Below the pieces are notes generated by a model, which ran no database searches, had not been told where the DNA came from, and saw only the letters and a program-made list of their open reading frames with translations. A stretch of DNA of 64,000 nt, taken from an uncultured Coriobacteriaceae bacterium. GTDB lineage: Bacteria > Actinomycetota > Coriobacteriia > Coriobacteriales > Atopobiaceae. The stretch is from assembly GCA_902793195.1 (NCBI GenBank), contig CADBCS010000016.1:53653-117652 (forward strand), in the 5' to 3' direction. The position numbers and the translations under genes are program-made. Positions 1 through 8,792 of this stretch are shown here, piece after piece. How positions within the stretch are numbered: position 1 is the stretch's first letter; each line of letters starts with the position of its first letter.

Positions 1-112
1 AACGAGGTAAACCGCGCGCAAACGTTTCCGAGCCGTTTCGAAGCTTGTTCCAAAACACGTGTCGTTCGTTCTTCGAGCCGCGACATTTCTTCACAACCCA
101 AGAGGCCCGAGC

Positions 113-160
113 ACCAGCAACATGTGGTTGGACTCGCAGGGTTCCACGCATGTTGCTGGT
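113..160. terminator. hairpin upstream of the first gene, possible terminator
   Basis: Perfect 12-bp inverted repeat: arm accagcaacatg at 113-124 and its complement at 149-160, loop about 24 nt. No clear T-run follows, so a terminator for a gene left of the window is only an inference. The first 112 bases show no convincing gene. Confidence 0.4.
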
Positions 161-170
161 CCAACGACGC

Positions 171-210
171 GGACCGGCAAGCCGGGGACCGTCCCCGAAA
201 GGTCGGTCCG
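171..210. repeat. dispersed GGGGACCGTCCCC palindrome, copy a
   Basis: Core ggggaccgtcccc at 184-196, flanked by the complementary arms ggaccg and cggtcc. It belongs to the family seen again near 44970, 51240, 53777, 54349 and 57719, and abuts the promoter of the next gene. Confidence 0.5.
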
Positions 211-227
211 CACCGCATGCGCGCTTC

Positions 228-233
228 TATAAT
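228..233 (+). promoter_or_regulatory. -10 box (TATAAT) for the hydrolase-glpK operon
   Basis: A perfect TATAAT lies 35 bases upstream of the ATG at 268. No good -35 box is present at the expected distance (205-210 reads ggtccg), so an activator or a weak promoter is possible. Confidence 0.5.
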
Positions 234-267
234 GGAATCGTAAGCATTGCCCATACGGGAGGACATC

Positions 268-1209
268 ATGGCGCATACCGCACGCATCCAAGAGATACCG
301 GTCCAGTCCACAGACGGCCACACGAGCCTCCACGTGGTGGTGTGGTGGCCCGAGCAAGAGGTACGCGGAATCGTGCAGCTCGTGCATGGGATGGCCGAGC
401 ACATCATGCGCTACGACCGCTTTGCCCGATTCCTGTGCGAGCGCGGCTATGCGGTGGTGGGGCACGATCACGTGGGGCACGGCAAAAGCGTGGAGAGCAC
501 CAACGACTGGGGCTGCATGAGCGCCAAGGAGGGCAAGAGCGTCCTCGTGGGGGACGTGGGACGCGTGAGGCGTGCCATGCTCGAGCACACGGGGGTTCGC
601 CATCCGTACTTCCTGTTTGGCCACTCCATGGGCAGCTTCGTGGCGCGCTCCTATATCGCGGCCTGCGGCGAGGGCCTCGACGGCGCAATCATCTGCGGCA
701 CGGGTCACGTCCAACCTGCGCTGTCCGCGGTCGGCAACCTCGCAGCCCGCGCGATCGGACGCGTGCGCGGCGAGCGCTATGTGAGCAAGCTGCTCGGTGA
801 CATCTCCATAGGGGCCTACTCCAAGGCCATCGACGACCCGCGCACCCCGCTCGACTGGCTCTCCCACAACGAGCAAAACGTGGACGACTACATTGCCGAC
901 CCGCAGTGCGGGTTCCCCTTCTCGGCGGGTGGAAACGCCACGCTCACCGCGCTCACGCGCGAGGTGTGCACCCCTGCCTGCTGCGCGCGCGTCCCGCACG
1001 ACCTTCCCCTCCTCTACGTCGCCGGCGACGGCGACCCCGTGGGAGACATGGGCGAGGGCGTGCGCACGGCCGCGAAGATGGCCGAGGACGCCGGAAGCAC
1101 CGACGTGACCTGCACCATATACGAGGGGATGCGCCACGAGATCCTAAACGAGACCGACGCCAGGCGCGTCATGGAGGACATTGCGACATGGATGGAGGAA
1201 CGCGCATGA
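268..1209 (+). CDS. alpha/beta hydrolase, monoacylglycerol lipase-like
   Basis: 313-residue soluble serine hydrolase of the Hydrolase_4/monoglyceride lipase type. Visible: oxyanion-hole HGMAEH (40-45), nucleophile elbow GHSMGS with Ser120, acid candidate Asp256 in GDGDPVGD, and His290 in GMRHE, so the triad looks complete. The ATG at 268 is chosen over an in-frame TTG at 247 because gggagga lies 5 bases before it. Its stop overlaps the glycerol kinase start by four bases (ATGA). Coupling to glpK suggests that it releases glycerol from acylglycerols and the kinase traps it; that link is inference, as the substrate cannot be read from sequence. Confidence 0.85.
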   Translation: MAHTARIQEIPVQSTDGHTSLHVVVWWPEQEVRGIVQLVHGMAEHIMRYDRFARFLCERGYAVVGHDHVGHGKSVESTNDWGCMSAKEGKSVLVGDVGRVRRAMLEHTGVRHPYFLFGHSMGSFVARSYIAACGEGLDGAIICGTGHVQPALSAVGNLAARAIGRVRGERYVSKLLGDISIGAYSKAIDDPRTPLDWLSHNEQNVDDYIADPQCGFPFSAGGNATLTALTREVCTPACCARVPHDLPLLYVAGDGDPVGDMGEGVRTAAKMAEDAGSTDVTCTIYEGMRHEILNETDARRVMEDIATWMEERA

Positions 1210-2702
1210 GCACCGAGGGCTACGTAATCGCACTTGACCAGGGAACCACCTCGTCGAGGGCCGTGTTGGTCGACCACGACGCCCGCATGGTCGACTTCGT
1301 GCAACGTCCGTTCACGCAGATCTACCCCCAGCCGGGATGGGTCGAGCACAACCCACAGGAGATTCTCTTCTCTCAGCTGGGCTCGCTCACCGAGCTCATC
1401 GCGCGACACAACCTCACGTCGGACGACATCGCCGCCATCGGCATCGACAACCAACGCGAGACGACCATCGTGTGGGACCCCTCCACCGGCCAGCCCATCG
1501 CCAACGCCATCGTATGGCAGTGCCGTCGCACGACGGACCTGGTCAACCACCTGTGCTCGGATCCCGCCGTGTCGCAGAGGATCCGCGCCAAGACGGGTCT
1601 TCTGCCCGACGCGTACTTCTCGGCGAGCAAGATCGCGTGGCTGCTGCGCAACACGCCCGGCGCCCGGGATCGCGCCGAGGCCGGTGAGCTGCTGTTTGGC
1701 ACGGTGGACGCGTACCTGGTGTGGGTGCTCACCGGCGGCCTGGTGCACGCCACCGACCCCACCAACGCCAGCCGCACCATGCTCTACAACATCCACGAGG
1801 GACGCTGGGACGAGGAGCTCCTGGATCTGTTTGGCATACCCGCATCGATGATGCCCGAGGTCCGTCCCTCCTCCGGGGACTTTGGCCAGACGAGCTATCC
1901 GGGCATTCCTGCGGGCATTCCCATCGCTGGCGTCGCCGGGGACCAGCAGGCGTCGCTGTTCGGTCAGTGCTGCTTTGCACCCGGCCAGGCGAAGAACACC
2001 TACGGCACGGGGTGCTTCCTGCTCATGCACACGGGCACCACGGCGGTCGACTCCACCAATCAGCTGGTGACCACCATCGCCGCCAGCGCACCCGGACAGA
2101 CCCAGACCGAGTATGCCCTGGAGGGATCCGTGTTCGTGGGTGGCGCCGTGATGCAGTGGATGCGCGACGAGCTGGGCCTCATCCGCACCGCAGCCGAGAG
2201 CGAGTCGCTGGCGCGCGAAGTGCCCGACACCGGGGGCGTCTACGTGGTGCCCGCCTTTACGGGACTGGGCGCCCCCTGGTGGAACGCCGAGGCGCGCGGT
2301 ACGATCTGCGGCATAACGCGCGGGACCAACCGCAGCCACCTGGTGCGCGCTGGCCTGGAGTCCATCGCGTACCAGGTGGGCGACCTGGTTCATGCCATGG
2401 AGGCAGATGCCGGAAGGAAAATCGACGTGCTCAACGTGGACGGTGGCGCCTCGGCAAACGGCATGCTCATGCAGTTCCAGGCCGACATCCTGGACCGCAC
2501 CCTGCATCGGCCGCAAAACGTCGAGACCACGGCACTTGGGGCCGCATACCTCGCCGGTCTCGCCCAGGGCTTTTGGTCGGGAACCGACGAGCTGAGCGCC
2601 ATGCGCTCCTCCGACGACGTGTTTGAGCCGCAGATGAGCCGCGACCATGCATCCAAATTGCTAGCCGGTTGGTCTGCGGCGGTGCGACGCACCATGGCGT
2701 GA
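1206..2702 (+). CDS. glpK: glycerol kinase
   Basis: 498 residues, normal length for GlpK (FGGY family), which phosphorylates glycerol to sn-glycerol 3-phosphate with ATP in the cytoplasm. The N-terminal phosphate-binding loop ALDQGTTSSRA, IGIDNQRETTIVWD, the AGVAGDQQASLFGQ segment and the C-terminal nucleotide-binding GGASANGMLMQFQADIL region are all present. The start is the ATG overlapping the upstream stop by 4 bases; the longer reading frame upstream is antisense or shadow. No glpF or glpO neighbour is visible, so glycerol may enter from lipid hydrolysis by the upstream partner. Confidence 0.95.
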   Translation: MSTEGYVIALDQGTTSSRAVLVDHDARMVDFVQRPFTQIYPQPGWVEHNPQEILFSQLGSLTELIARHNLTSDDIAAIGIDNQRETTIVWDPSTGQPIANAIVWQCRRTTDLVNHLCSDPAVSQRIRAKTGLLPDAYFSASKIAWLLRNTPGARDRAEAGELLFGTVDAYLVWVLTGGLVHATDPTNASRTMLYNIHEGRWDEELLDLFGIPASMMPEVRPSSGDFGQTSYPGIPAGIPIAGVAGDQQASLFGQCCFAPGQAKNTYGTGCFLLMHTGTTAVDSTNQLVTTIAASAPGQTQTEYALEGSVFVGGAVMQWMRDELGLIRTAAESESLAREVPDTGGVYVVPAFTGLGAPWWNAEARGTICGITRGTNRSHLVRAGLESIAYQVGDLVHAMEADAGRKIDVLNVDGGASANGMLMQFQADILDRTLHRPQNVETTALGAAYLAGLAQGFWSGTDELSAMRSSDDVFEPQMSRDHASKLLAGWSAAVRRTMA

Positions 2703-2765
2703 GTGGCGCAGGGAAAAAGAGGTTGACCGACAGGCAAAAGATGGCAATGGACGAGTGCGGAAGAA

Positions 2766-2806
2766 TGCCCGTGTGCAGTTCTCGCGAAGCGAGCTGTACA
2801 CGGGCA
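2766..2806. terminator. bidirectional terminator-like hairpin
   Basis: Long stem between convergent genes: tgcccgtgtgcag (2766-2778) pairs with ctgtacacgggca (2794-2806) with one mismatch, continued inside by ctcgc/gcgag around a GAA loop. A T-rich stretch follows on the plus strand near 2835. Confidence 0.6.
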
Positions 2807-2851
2807 CCTTCTGTGTTGGTCCTTTGGTTGGTGTGTTTTTGGACCCAGCGT

Positions 2852-3151
2852 CTAGCGCCTGCCTCCCATGAGACCGCCCATCAGGCCCTGTATGTCCTTC
2901 ATGTCGAAGCCGTCAGAGAGGTCTACGCCCTTGAGGGCGGACTCGGCGTCGATGTTGCCCAAAACGGAGCCGAGCGCTCCCACCACGCCCGAGATCTGGT
3001 CGGCCGGCACAGAGATTCCGGCACCGCTGAGCGCATTGCCAATGCCCTTGTTGTCCGTCGGGTTCATGCCCTGGAGCTGGTTGATGAGGTCGGGGTTCGC
3101 GGCGATCTGCGAGACCACCCCCTGAAGATCGAATCCACCGAGGCCTGCCAT
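2852..3151 (-). CDS. small glycine-rich hypothetical protein
   Basis: 99 residues, no recognised family. The protein is built of short helical segments rich in Gly, Asn, Asp and Ile, with an N-terminal FDLQGVVSQIAANPDLINQLQG pattern and a GLMGGLMGG tail. No signal peptide or membrane segment. Ribosome-binding site aaggag 8 bases before the ATG. It is convergent with glpK and divergent from pth2. Function unknown. Confidence 0.7.
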   Translation of the reverse strand: MAGLGGFDLQGVVSQIAANPDLINQLQGMNPTDNKGIGNALSGAGISVPADQISGVVGALGSVLGNIDAESALKGVDLSDGFDMKDIQGLMGGLMGGRR

Positions 3152-3234
3152 GTGCGTCTCCTTCCCGCGAGCGTGCGCGTTGCTTTACTATGGACGCCAA
3201 CCATTATGGCCAAATTGGCACGAAGGAGCAAAGG

Positions 3235-3675
3235 ATGCCCGATCGCACATACAAGTCCAAGCAGATGATCGTGATACGCCGCGACCTGCGCATGCGCAAG
3301 GGAAAGATCGCCGCCCAGGCAGGGCACGCCTGCGTGGAGGCCACGCTCATGGCGCTGGCACGCGAGGGACGGCTCGACCAGGTCGTGCTCAACCCCAGCC
3401 AGACCTGGGTGTATCTGGACGACGCGGGAACGATGTCGACACCGCTCTCACGCTGGTTCGACGCGGGCGTGGCAAAGGTGTGCGTGTACGTGGACGGCGA
3501 GGAGGCGTTGCTCGACCTGGCCGCCCGCGGCCGCGAGGCGGGCTTCTTGGTCGCACTCGTGCGCGACGCCGGTTTCACCGAGTTCCACGGGGAGCCAACC
3601 TACACCTGCCTCGCATTCGAGCCTCTCTCGCCCGAGCAGATTGACCCGATCACCGGAGACCTCCCCCTCTATTAG
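3235..3675 (+). CDS. pth2: peptidyl-tRNA hydrolase, Pth2 family
   Basis: 146 residues. The N-terminal stretch MIVIRRDLRMRKGKIAAQAGHA is the Pth2 signature (archaeal/eukaryotic-type enzyme that cleaves peptidyl-tRNA to recycle tRNA). C-terminal half carries the conserved strand-loop positions (VALVRDAGFTEF, PTYTCLAFEP). Pth2 is usually about 115-120 residues, so this one has modest extra length at both ends. ATG at 3235 chosen for the aaggag site 6 bases upstream. Most bacteria rely on Pth1; a Pth1 gene may exist elsewhere. It ends 4 bases into the convergent HD gene. Confidence 0.85.
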   Translation: MPDRTYKSKQMIVIRRDLRMRKGKIAAQAGHACVEATLMALAREGRLDQVVLNPSQTWVYLDDAGTMSTPLSRWFDAGVAKVCVYVDGEEALLDLAARGREAGFLVALVRDAGFTEFHGEPTYTCLAFEPLSPEQIDPITGDLPLY

Positions 3676-4280
3676 TCCGCGCGCAGGTTTCCCGCATCAA
3701 CATTGGCGTCCAGTCTCTCGTCGATGTAGTCGGCGAGCACCTGCGACCCCATCCGCGTGATTGCGTTACGCGATGCGGGGGCGCTGCGCGCGACGTCGTG
3801 GGAGCGCCAGCCCCACCCGTCGTTCGCGTCGTTGAGCATCATGGGCTGCACGTTGTCCATGGCATGGGCGAAGCGCGCCTCGGGGGTGTCGTTGCGCTCG
3901 AACTCCTCCCAGATGCCACGCAGCTCCTCCGCCTGGTCGTCGGGAAGCAGCGAGAACAGCCTGTCGGCGGCGGCTCCCTCGCGCGCCTCGACCTCTCTGG
4001 CGTCGGCATCGGCGTAGGCATACGTGTCGCCCGCATAGATCTCCACGAGGTCGTGCGTGAGCGTCATTATCATGGTGCGCGCCACGTCTATCTCCTCGTT
4101 GGCATACTCCCGCAGAAGGTATGCCATCACGGTCATGTGCCAGGCATGCTCGGCGTCGTTCTCGCGTCTCCCCATGTTCGAGAGACGCGTCTGGCGCAGC
4201 ACCAGCTTCTCCTTGTCGATCTCCAGCGAGAACGCCAGCTGGCGGGCAAGCCGCTCCCGGTCAATGCGCTCTTGTTCCAT
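3672..4280 (-). CDS. HD-domain phosphohydrolase, YfbR/5'-nucleotidase-like
   Basis: 202-residue HD-domain metal-dependent hydrolase. The metal ligands are visible in order: His in NDAEHAWHMTVMAY, the His-Asp pair in TLTHDLVEIYAGD, and a later Asp in FAHAMDNVQPMM. YfbR-like members remove phosphate from deoxynucleoside 5'-monophosphates; the exact substrate here is not determinable. It starts 3 bases after the stop of the glutamine amidotransferase gene and probably shares its transcript. The 3' end overlaps the convergent pth2 by 4 bases. Confidence 0.8.
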   Translation of the reverse strand: MEQERIDRERLARQLAFSLEIDKEKLVLRQTRLSNMGRRENDAEHAWHMTVMAYLLREYANEEIDVARTMIMTLTHDLVEIYAGDTYAYADADAREVEAREGAAADRLFSLLPDDQAEELRGIWEEFERNDTPEARFAHAMDNVQPMMLNDANDGWGWRSHDVARSAPASRNAITRMGSQVLADYIDERLDANVDAGNLRAD

Positions 4281-4283
4281 GTG

Positions 4284-4991
4284 TCAGTCCCCCTTGCACG
4301 CGTCCACAAAACGCTGCACGATGAGCCGCTGTCGGTCGTCGACGTCCCAGATCCACTCGGGATGCCACTGCACCGCCCACACGAAGCGCTTGTCGGGCAT
4401 CCACGTGCCCTCGATGATGCCGTCCAGCGACCGCGCCATGGGAACGAGGGTGGGTGCGAGGCGGCGCACCGCCTGGTGGTGGATGCTGTTTACGGGGAGC
4501 TCGCTCACGCCCAGCAGCGCCTCCAGCGGCTCCCCCGGCACGAGGGTCACCTTGTGGCACGGCGACTCGTAGGGGGGCTCCATGGCATGGTTGATGGAAT
4601 CGGGGAGCTGCGTGCGAAGGTCCTGGTACAGCGTGCCCCCAAGGTACACGTTGAGCATCTGCGAGCCCCTGCACACCCCCAGCATGGGCATGTTCTCGTA
4701 GAGGGCCTTGTCGAGCAGGCGGAACTCGAGCTCGTCGCGGTTCGGCTGCGTGGGGCCGCATTCCGGGATGGGCTTTTGCCCATACATGTGCGGCTGGATG
4801 TCGGCACCGCCAGTGAGCAGCAGCCCATCGCAGATCGAGAGGATCTGCTCCACGTCCACGGCGTCGGACTGGAACGGCAGAACGAGCGGAATCGCACCGC
4901 AGGCATAGAGCACGTCAAGGTAGCCAGGTCGCATCCACAGGCCGCGCTTCTCCTCGTCGTACAGCGGCGACAGGCCAACTATGGGCTTCAT
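4284..4991 (-). CDS. class I glutamine amidotransferase, gamma-glutamyl-GABA hydrolase (PuuD)-like
   Basis: 235-residue peptidase C26 family protein. Visible: nucleophile Cys in MLGVCRGSQMLNV, then HHQAVRRLAP and catalytic His in VQWHPEW. Enzymes of this type hydrolyse gamma-glutamyl amides such as gamma-glutamyl-GABA; no puuABC neighbours are present, so the substrate is uncertain. The ATG at 4991 is preferred to GTG at 4997 because ggagga sits 6 bases before it. First gene of a two-gene operon with the HD hydrolase. Confidence 0.85.
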   Translation of the reverse strand: MKPIVGLSPLYDEEKRGLWMRPGYLDVLYACGAIPLVLPFQSDAVDVEQILSICDGLLLTGGADIQPHMYGQKPIPECGPTQPNRDELEFRLLDKALYENMPMLGVCRGSQMLNVYLGGTLYQDLRTQLPDSINHAMEPPYESPCHKVTLVPGEPLEALLGVSELPVNSIHHQAVRRLAPTLVPMARSLDGIIEGTWMPDKRFVWAVQWHPEWIWDVDDRQRLIVQRFVDACKGD

Positions 4992-5014
4992 TAACACTCC
5001 TCCCGCACGGTTTT

Positions 5015-5041
5015 GAGAAAAGGGGCCAAACCCCTTTTCTC
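5015..5041. terminator. corA terminator, 27-bp hairpin also found at 46881
   Basis: Perfect stem gagaaaagggg / ccccttttctc with loop ccaaa (plus strand). It lies just after the corA stop. The identical 27 bases occur at 46881-46907. On the minus transcript the stem is followed by caaaacc, with no strong U-run. Confidence 0.65.
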
Positions 5042-5048
5042 GGTTTCG

Positions 5049-6038
5049 TCACTTGACGAAGCGGCTTCTCGTGAGCAGCACCGTGGCGCCGATGGTGGCC
5101 GTTACCGAGAGCGCGAAGGCGAATCCCCAGGTCTGGTCGAGAGGCAGCGGCGTGTTCATGCCATAGAAGCCGTACACCATGTTTGGAATCGACAGAACCA
5201 GCGTGAGGATGGCCAGCGTGCGCATGGTGATGTTCATGTTGTTGTTGATGATGTTGCCAAAGGCGTCCATAGTGCCGTTGAGCACGTTCGAGTAGATGGA
5301 GCACATCTCGATTGCCTGGCTCATCTCGATGGAGACGTCGTCGAGCAGCTCGCGGTCCTCCTCGTATAGCTTGAGGATGCGCCCGTAGCCGATCTTGTTG
5401 AGCGTGGCCTCAGTCGACTTGAGGGAGGTCGAGAAGTACACGAGCGACTTCTCGAAGCCCAGCATCTTTATGAGCTCGTCGTTGCGCATGGTGAGGCGCA
5501 GCACGCGCTCGTTCTCGCGGAACTGGCGGTTGATCGAGCGCAGGCACACTAGGTAACGCTGCGAGATGTGCAGAAGCATCTGCAGCAGCAGCCGCGTGCG
5601 CATGGTCGTGTTGAGGTTGCGCACCTTGCCCTGCGCGAAGGCGTTTACCGTCTCGGACTCCTTGAGGCTCACGGTCACGAGCACGTTGGGCTCGGGAAGG
5701 AATATGAGCGAGAGCGGGTGCGTGTCGTACTGCACGATGGAGTCGTCCACCGCATCGCGGTCGCTCTCCACGAACGGACAGTCCACGATCACGAGCACCT
5801 GGCCGGTCTCGTCGTCGTAGTCGATGTGCGAGGTCTCCTCGTCGTCAAGCGACGCCCGCACGAACTCCGGCTCGATGCCCATCTCGCTTTGGAGCCACCT
5901 GCGATCCTCGGCGTCGGGGGCGACGACGCTCACCCAACAACCGGGCTCGGGCGCGTCAATCTGATGCGTAACCAGGCGCTGGGTGTGGCCCCCGGGAGAC
6001 TCTGTCTCGATAATCGTCGTCTTGTAGCATTCGATCAC
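5049..6038 (-). CDS. corA: CorA-family magnesium/divalent cation transporter
   Basis: 329 residues. A long soluble N-terminal domain with a helical stalk is followed by two C-terminal membrane helices; the signature Gly-Met-Asn of the pore loop is seen in YGFYGMNTPLP (about residues 293-295). Imports Mg2+ across the cytoplasmic membrane as a pentamer in characterised members. A GTG at 6038 with ggagg 8 bases upstream is preferred to the ATG at 6071, which has no ribosome-binding site. Single-gene unit followed by a hairpin terminator. The 260 bases upstream to the next gene hold no other gene. Confidence 0.88.
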   Translation of the reverse strand: MIECYKTTIIETESPGGHTQRLVTHQIDAPEPGCWVSVVAPDAEDRRWLQSEMGIEPEFVRASLDDEETSHIDYDDETGQVLVIVDCPFVESDRDAVDDSIVQYDTHPLSLIFLPEPNVLVTVSLKESETVNAFAQGKVRNLNTTMRTRLLLQMLLHISQRYLVCLRSINRQFRENERVLRLTMRNDELIKMLGFEKSLVYFSTSLKSTEATLNKIGYGRILKLYEEDRELLDDVSIEMSQAIEMCSIYSNVLNGTMDAFGNIINNNMNITMRTLAILTLVLSIPNMVYGFYGMNTPLPLDQTWGFAFALSVTATIGATVLLTRSRFVK

Positions 6039-6298
6039 AACAGCCGCCTCCCTCTCCCATGTTGACCACAACCCTTCCTGTCCTCAGTCCAAGTATTCAG
6101 CTATGCCATTCTAGCCCTTTTTCCCTCGCGGGGCCACTGGGCCGATGGCTACTACACATTGGCGGGCCGTGGGCCCGGACAGTCACGGACGTCCCGCGTT
6201 TTTCGCAATCCGTGTGCCCTCGGCTCCTAACCCCTCCTTAGACATCGTGTGGGGTAGAATAGCAAGACGAGGTCAATTCGACACGCAAGGAGCGCGAA

Positions 6299-7312
6299 AT
6301 GAGTGGCTTGGGGATCTTGAGCAAGCATAAGGCACTGTCGATCGTCGGCGGCACCATAGCGGCGCCCATCGTGGCATGGGTGGGCTTCTCGGCCATCTCG
6401 CACGGGCTGTTCCACAGGTCCAACATGAGCACGTTCTCGGAGGCATACTTCAGGCTCTCGGGCAGCAGGAAGAAGCTCGCAGACCCCCTCGCCTTCGACA
6501 ACTACCTCCTCGAGCAGGCCCAGGCCAACGAGCAGTCCGTCTCCATCCCCGAACTGCTCACCTTCAAGACGTCCGTCGAGAGCATCGACGTCGAGGGAAC
6601 CGAGACCTTCCTGCTCAACCGTCGCGACCGCAACGACCGAGCGGTCATCTACGTGCATGGGGGCAACTTCCTGCATCGTCCGACCCTCTATGAGTGGAAG
6701 TTTGCCGACACCATAGCGCGCAAGACCCGCGCCGAGGTGTTCATGCCCATGTATCCCCTCGCCCCCGTGCATTCCCATGCGGATGCCCACGCCTCAATGG
6801 AGGCCATCTACCGCCGAGTCGTCTCGGAGTACGGCGCGCGCAACGTGACCCTCATGGGCGTTGGCTCGGGCGGCGGACTGGCCGTGAGCTTCGCCCAGCG
6901 CATCGGCGAGCTGGGCATGGAGCAGCCGTCGCACCTCATCCTCATCTCCCCCTGGGTCGACATTACGCTGGGCAATCCGCTCGTCGACGAGTACGAGGCC
7001 AACGACCCGCTGCTCGCCGCATATGGCATGCGCAAGACGGGCGTGCTCTGGTCGCGCGGCATCGAGGACGTCGACCCCATGGTGAGCCCCATCAACGGGG
7101 AGGTGCGCAACCTGCGCAACGTCATGGTGTTCGCGGGCACGAGGGAGCTGCTCTATCCGGACGCCAAGCTGCTCTACGACCGCATTGCCGCCACGGGAAT
7201 CCATGCGGAGCTTCATGAGGGCAGGGGCCTCAACCACAACTTTCCGCTCTACCCGACCCCCGAGGCGACGCGCGCGATCGAGGCGATCGTGTCGGCCGTG
7301 ACCGAGGACTAG
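6299..7312 (+). CDS. alpha/beta hydrolase, hormone-sensitive-lipase (type IV) family
   Basis: 337 residues. HGGNF (120-124) is the HSL-type oxyanion motif; the nucleophile elbow is GVGSGGG with Ser190, an unusual GxSGG variant of the family's GDSAG; His313 lies in GLNHNFPL. An N-terminal hydrophobic stretch (about 11-33) may anchor it to the membrane. Ribosome-binding site aaggag 7 bases before the ATG. Probably a carboxylesterase; substrate unknown. The stop overlaps the convergent downstream gene by 4 bases. Confidence 0.8.
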   Translation: MSGLGILSKHKALSIVGGTIAAPIVAWVGFSAISHGLFHRSNMSTFSEAYFRLSGSRKKLADPLAFDNYLLEQAQANEQSVSIPELLTFKTSVESIDVEGTETFLLNRRDRNDRAVIYVHGGNFLHRPTLYEWKFADTIARKTRAEVFMPMYPLAPVHSHADAHASMEAIYRRVVSEYGARNVTLMGVGSGGGLAVSFAQRIGELGMEQPSHLILISPWVDITLGNPLVDEYEANDPLLAAYGMRKTGVLWSRGIEDVDPMVSPINGEVRNLRNVMVFAGTRELLYPDAKLLYDRIAATGIHAELHEGRGLNHNFPLYPTPEATRAIEAIVSAVTED

Positions 7313-8055
7313 CGGTAGTACTTGGTCTGCTCCACGAGCTTGCTCACCTCTTCCACGATGCTCTCCCCCTCGTCGTAGGTGTCGGAGGACGAGAGCTTGG
7401 AGAGCTCCGCAGAGAGCCTGCCCAGCTCGAGCAGCAGGCGCTGGTTGGTGGAGCGGATGCCGTCCATCTCCTTCTTCGTGTCATCGAGCAGCCGCCAGCG
7501 TTGCAGCTTTGCGGCGTCCTGCGTCCCATGCGTCTGGAACCCGCCCGTCCTGTAGAACTCCTCCATGCGGCTGTAGTCGTTCGTGTCGAAGGTCTGGACG
7601 CGATTCGCCAGCGTGGCGCAGTTGCGATACACCGCGTCGAGCGCGCTGTTGGCGGTGGCCGTGAACTTCTCCCAGCTTATGGTCTCCCGCTCGAACTCAC
7701 CGTCGATCTCGGCGTAGAGGCTGCTCTTGCGCCTGTCCGCCAGGTCGAGCGTGTCGATGACGTCCTGTGCGTAGCTTCCCACCACGGAGTCCTGCACGTA
7801 CTCGCACATCACCTCGGCGATTCGGCTCGGGGTGGTCCCCGCATCCACGTCCATGTGCCGATACGCCTCGTGCGTGGCGCGTCTGGTGGGAACGGGCTGC
7901 TCCAGTCTCCCCTTTTGGGGAGCATCTCCCATGAGCTTGCGCTTGACGACGCCAAACGCCTTGACGGCCGCCCACACGGCCAGGGCCGTTACGCCCAGGC
8001 CCAAGAGGACTGCGACAAAAAGGACCGTAAGGACAATGTTGATGGCGAGACCCAT
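7309..8055 (-). CDS. membrane-anchored protein with coiled-coil C-terminus, unknown function
   Basis: 248 residues. One N-terminal transmembrane helix (about residues 4-30) followed by a charged, mostly helical cytoplasmic domain with a coiled-coil tail (LLLELGRLSAELSKL). It resembles small membrane proteins predicted to interact with cell-envelope machinery, but no family is recognised with confidence. The start is ambiguous: ATG 8055 or in-frame TTG 8064, neither with an ideally spaced ribosome-binding site. Confidence 0.7.
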   Translation of the reverse strand: MGLAINIVLTVLFVAVLLGLGVTALAVWAAVKAFGVVKRKLMGDAPQKGRLEQPVPTRRATHEAYRHMDVDAGTTPSRIAEVMCEYVQDSVVGSYAQDVIDTLDLADRRKSSLYAEIDGEFERETISWEKFTATANSALDAVYRNCATLANRVQTFDTNDYSRMEEFYRTGGFQTHGTQDAAKLQRWRLLDDTKKEMDGIRSTNQRLLLELGRLSAELSKLSSSDTYDEGESIVEEVSKLVEQTKYYR

Positions 8056-8281
8056 TCCAACCAAACCGCCTTGCCTCGGGCACCGGATTCACGGACCGTT
8101 CCAAGAACGCCGCCACTACACCTTATACCCATTTCGACAGGCACAAGACCATGTCGGCCAAAAAGGCAATGCTATCATGTGATTCGTCACAGTATTGGCA
8201 ACGCTAGACCCCAACGACGCGAGATGCCGCGCCGCCGTGGTCGCAGCCACGCGACACCGTGCATGGGGAGAGGAGCCGCTC

Positions 8282-8575
8282 ATGGCAAGCCACAAGCGGT
8301 CGGCCCGACAACGGCAGCAGGCCGCCTTCGCGGCACAGGCAAACGACATGGACGACATCTTCGCGCGCGAGGACCGTCGCCGGCAGCGGCTCGACGAGCG
8401 CAAGGACGCCGTGCGCCGCCGCAAGGCCTGCTCGTCCAAGAACCGCTACGCTTCCCAGGCCGAGGCCAAGGCGGCAATCGCCGACTGCGAGGCGCATGGC
8501 ACGCGCGGCCTCAGCTGCTACCGATGCACTTACTGCAACGGGTGGCACCTCACCTCACACCCATGGCGGGACTAG
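8282..8575 (+). CDS. small zinc-ribbon-like hypothetical protein
   Basis: 97 residues, strongly basic N-terminal half (SHKRSARQRQQ, RRRQRLDERKDAVRRRK) followed by a CYRCTYCNGWHLTSH module whose Cys-x2-Cys-x3-His-x3-His spacing could bind zinc. ATG 8282 is chosen for the upstream gagag-gagc site; a longer in-frame start at 8195 adds an unconserved-looking stretch. Similar short basic Cys/His proteins occur in phages and in Coriobacteria, but the role is unknown. Nucleic-acid binding is an inference. Confidence 0.65.
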   Translation: MASHKRSARQRQQAAFAAQANDMDDIFAREDRRRQRLDERKDAVRRRKACSSKNRYASQAEAKAAIADCEAHGTRGLSCYRCTYCNGWHLTSHPWRD

Positions 8576-8792
8576 CGCAGCGTTCAAAGCATCGCCATGA
8601 GCAGTGGTCGGGCTGCCGTTAGGGGTCATGCCATACGCATTCTTAATTAATAATACGGCAGCACATCAGCCCAAGCGCCCATACCACTGGTAGCGTGTTA
8701 GCGACGCTTCCCCCCACTTCTCATCCCACAGGCCAAGCCCACATGTTAGAGTTAATGCATTATTGGGTTTGGTTACTCGAAAGAACGTGCTC
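8576..8792. other. intergenic region, AT-rich patch
   Basis: About 215 bases without a gene. An AT-rich patch (ttcttaattaataatac, about 8640-8656) interrupts the otherwise GC-rich sequence and may hold the promoter for the c-di-GMP gene, but no clear -35/-10 pair was found. Confidence 0.35.
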
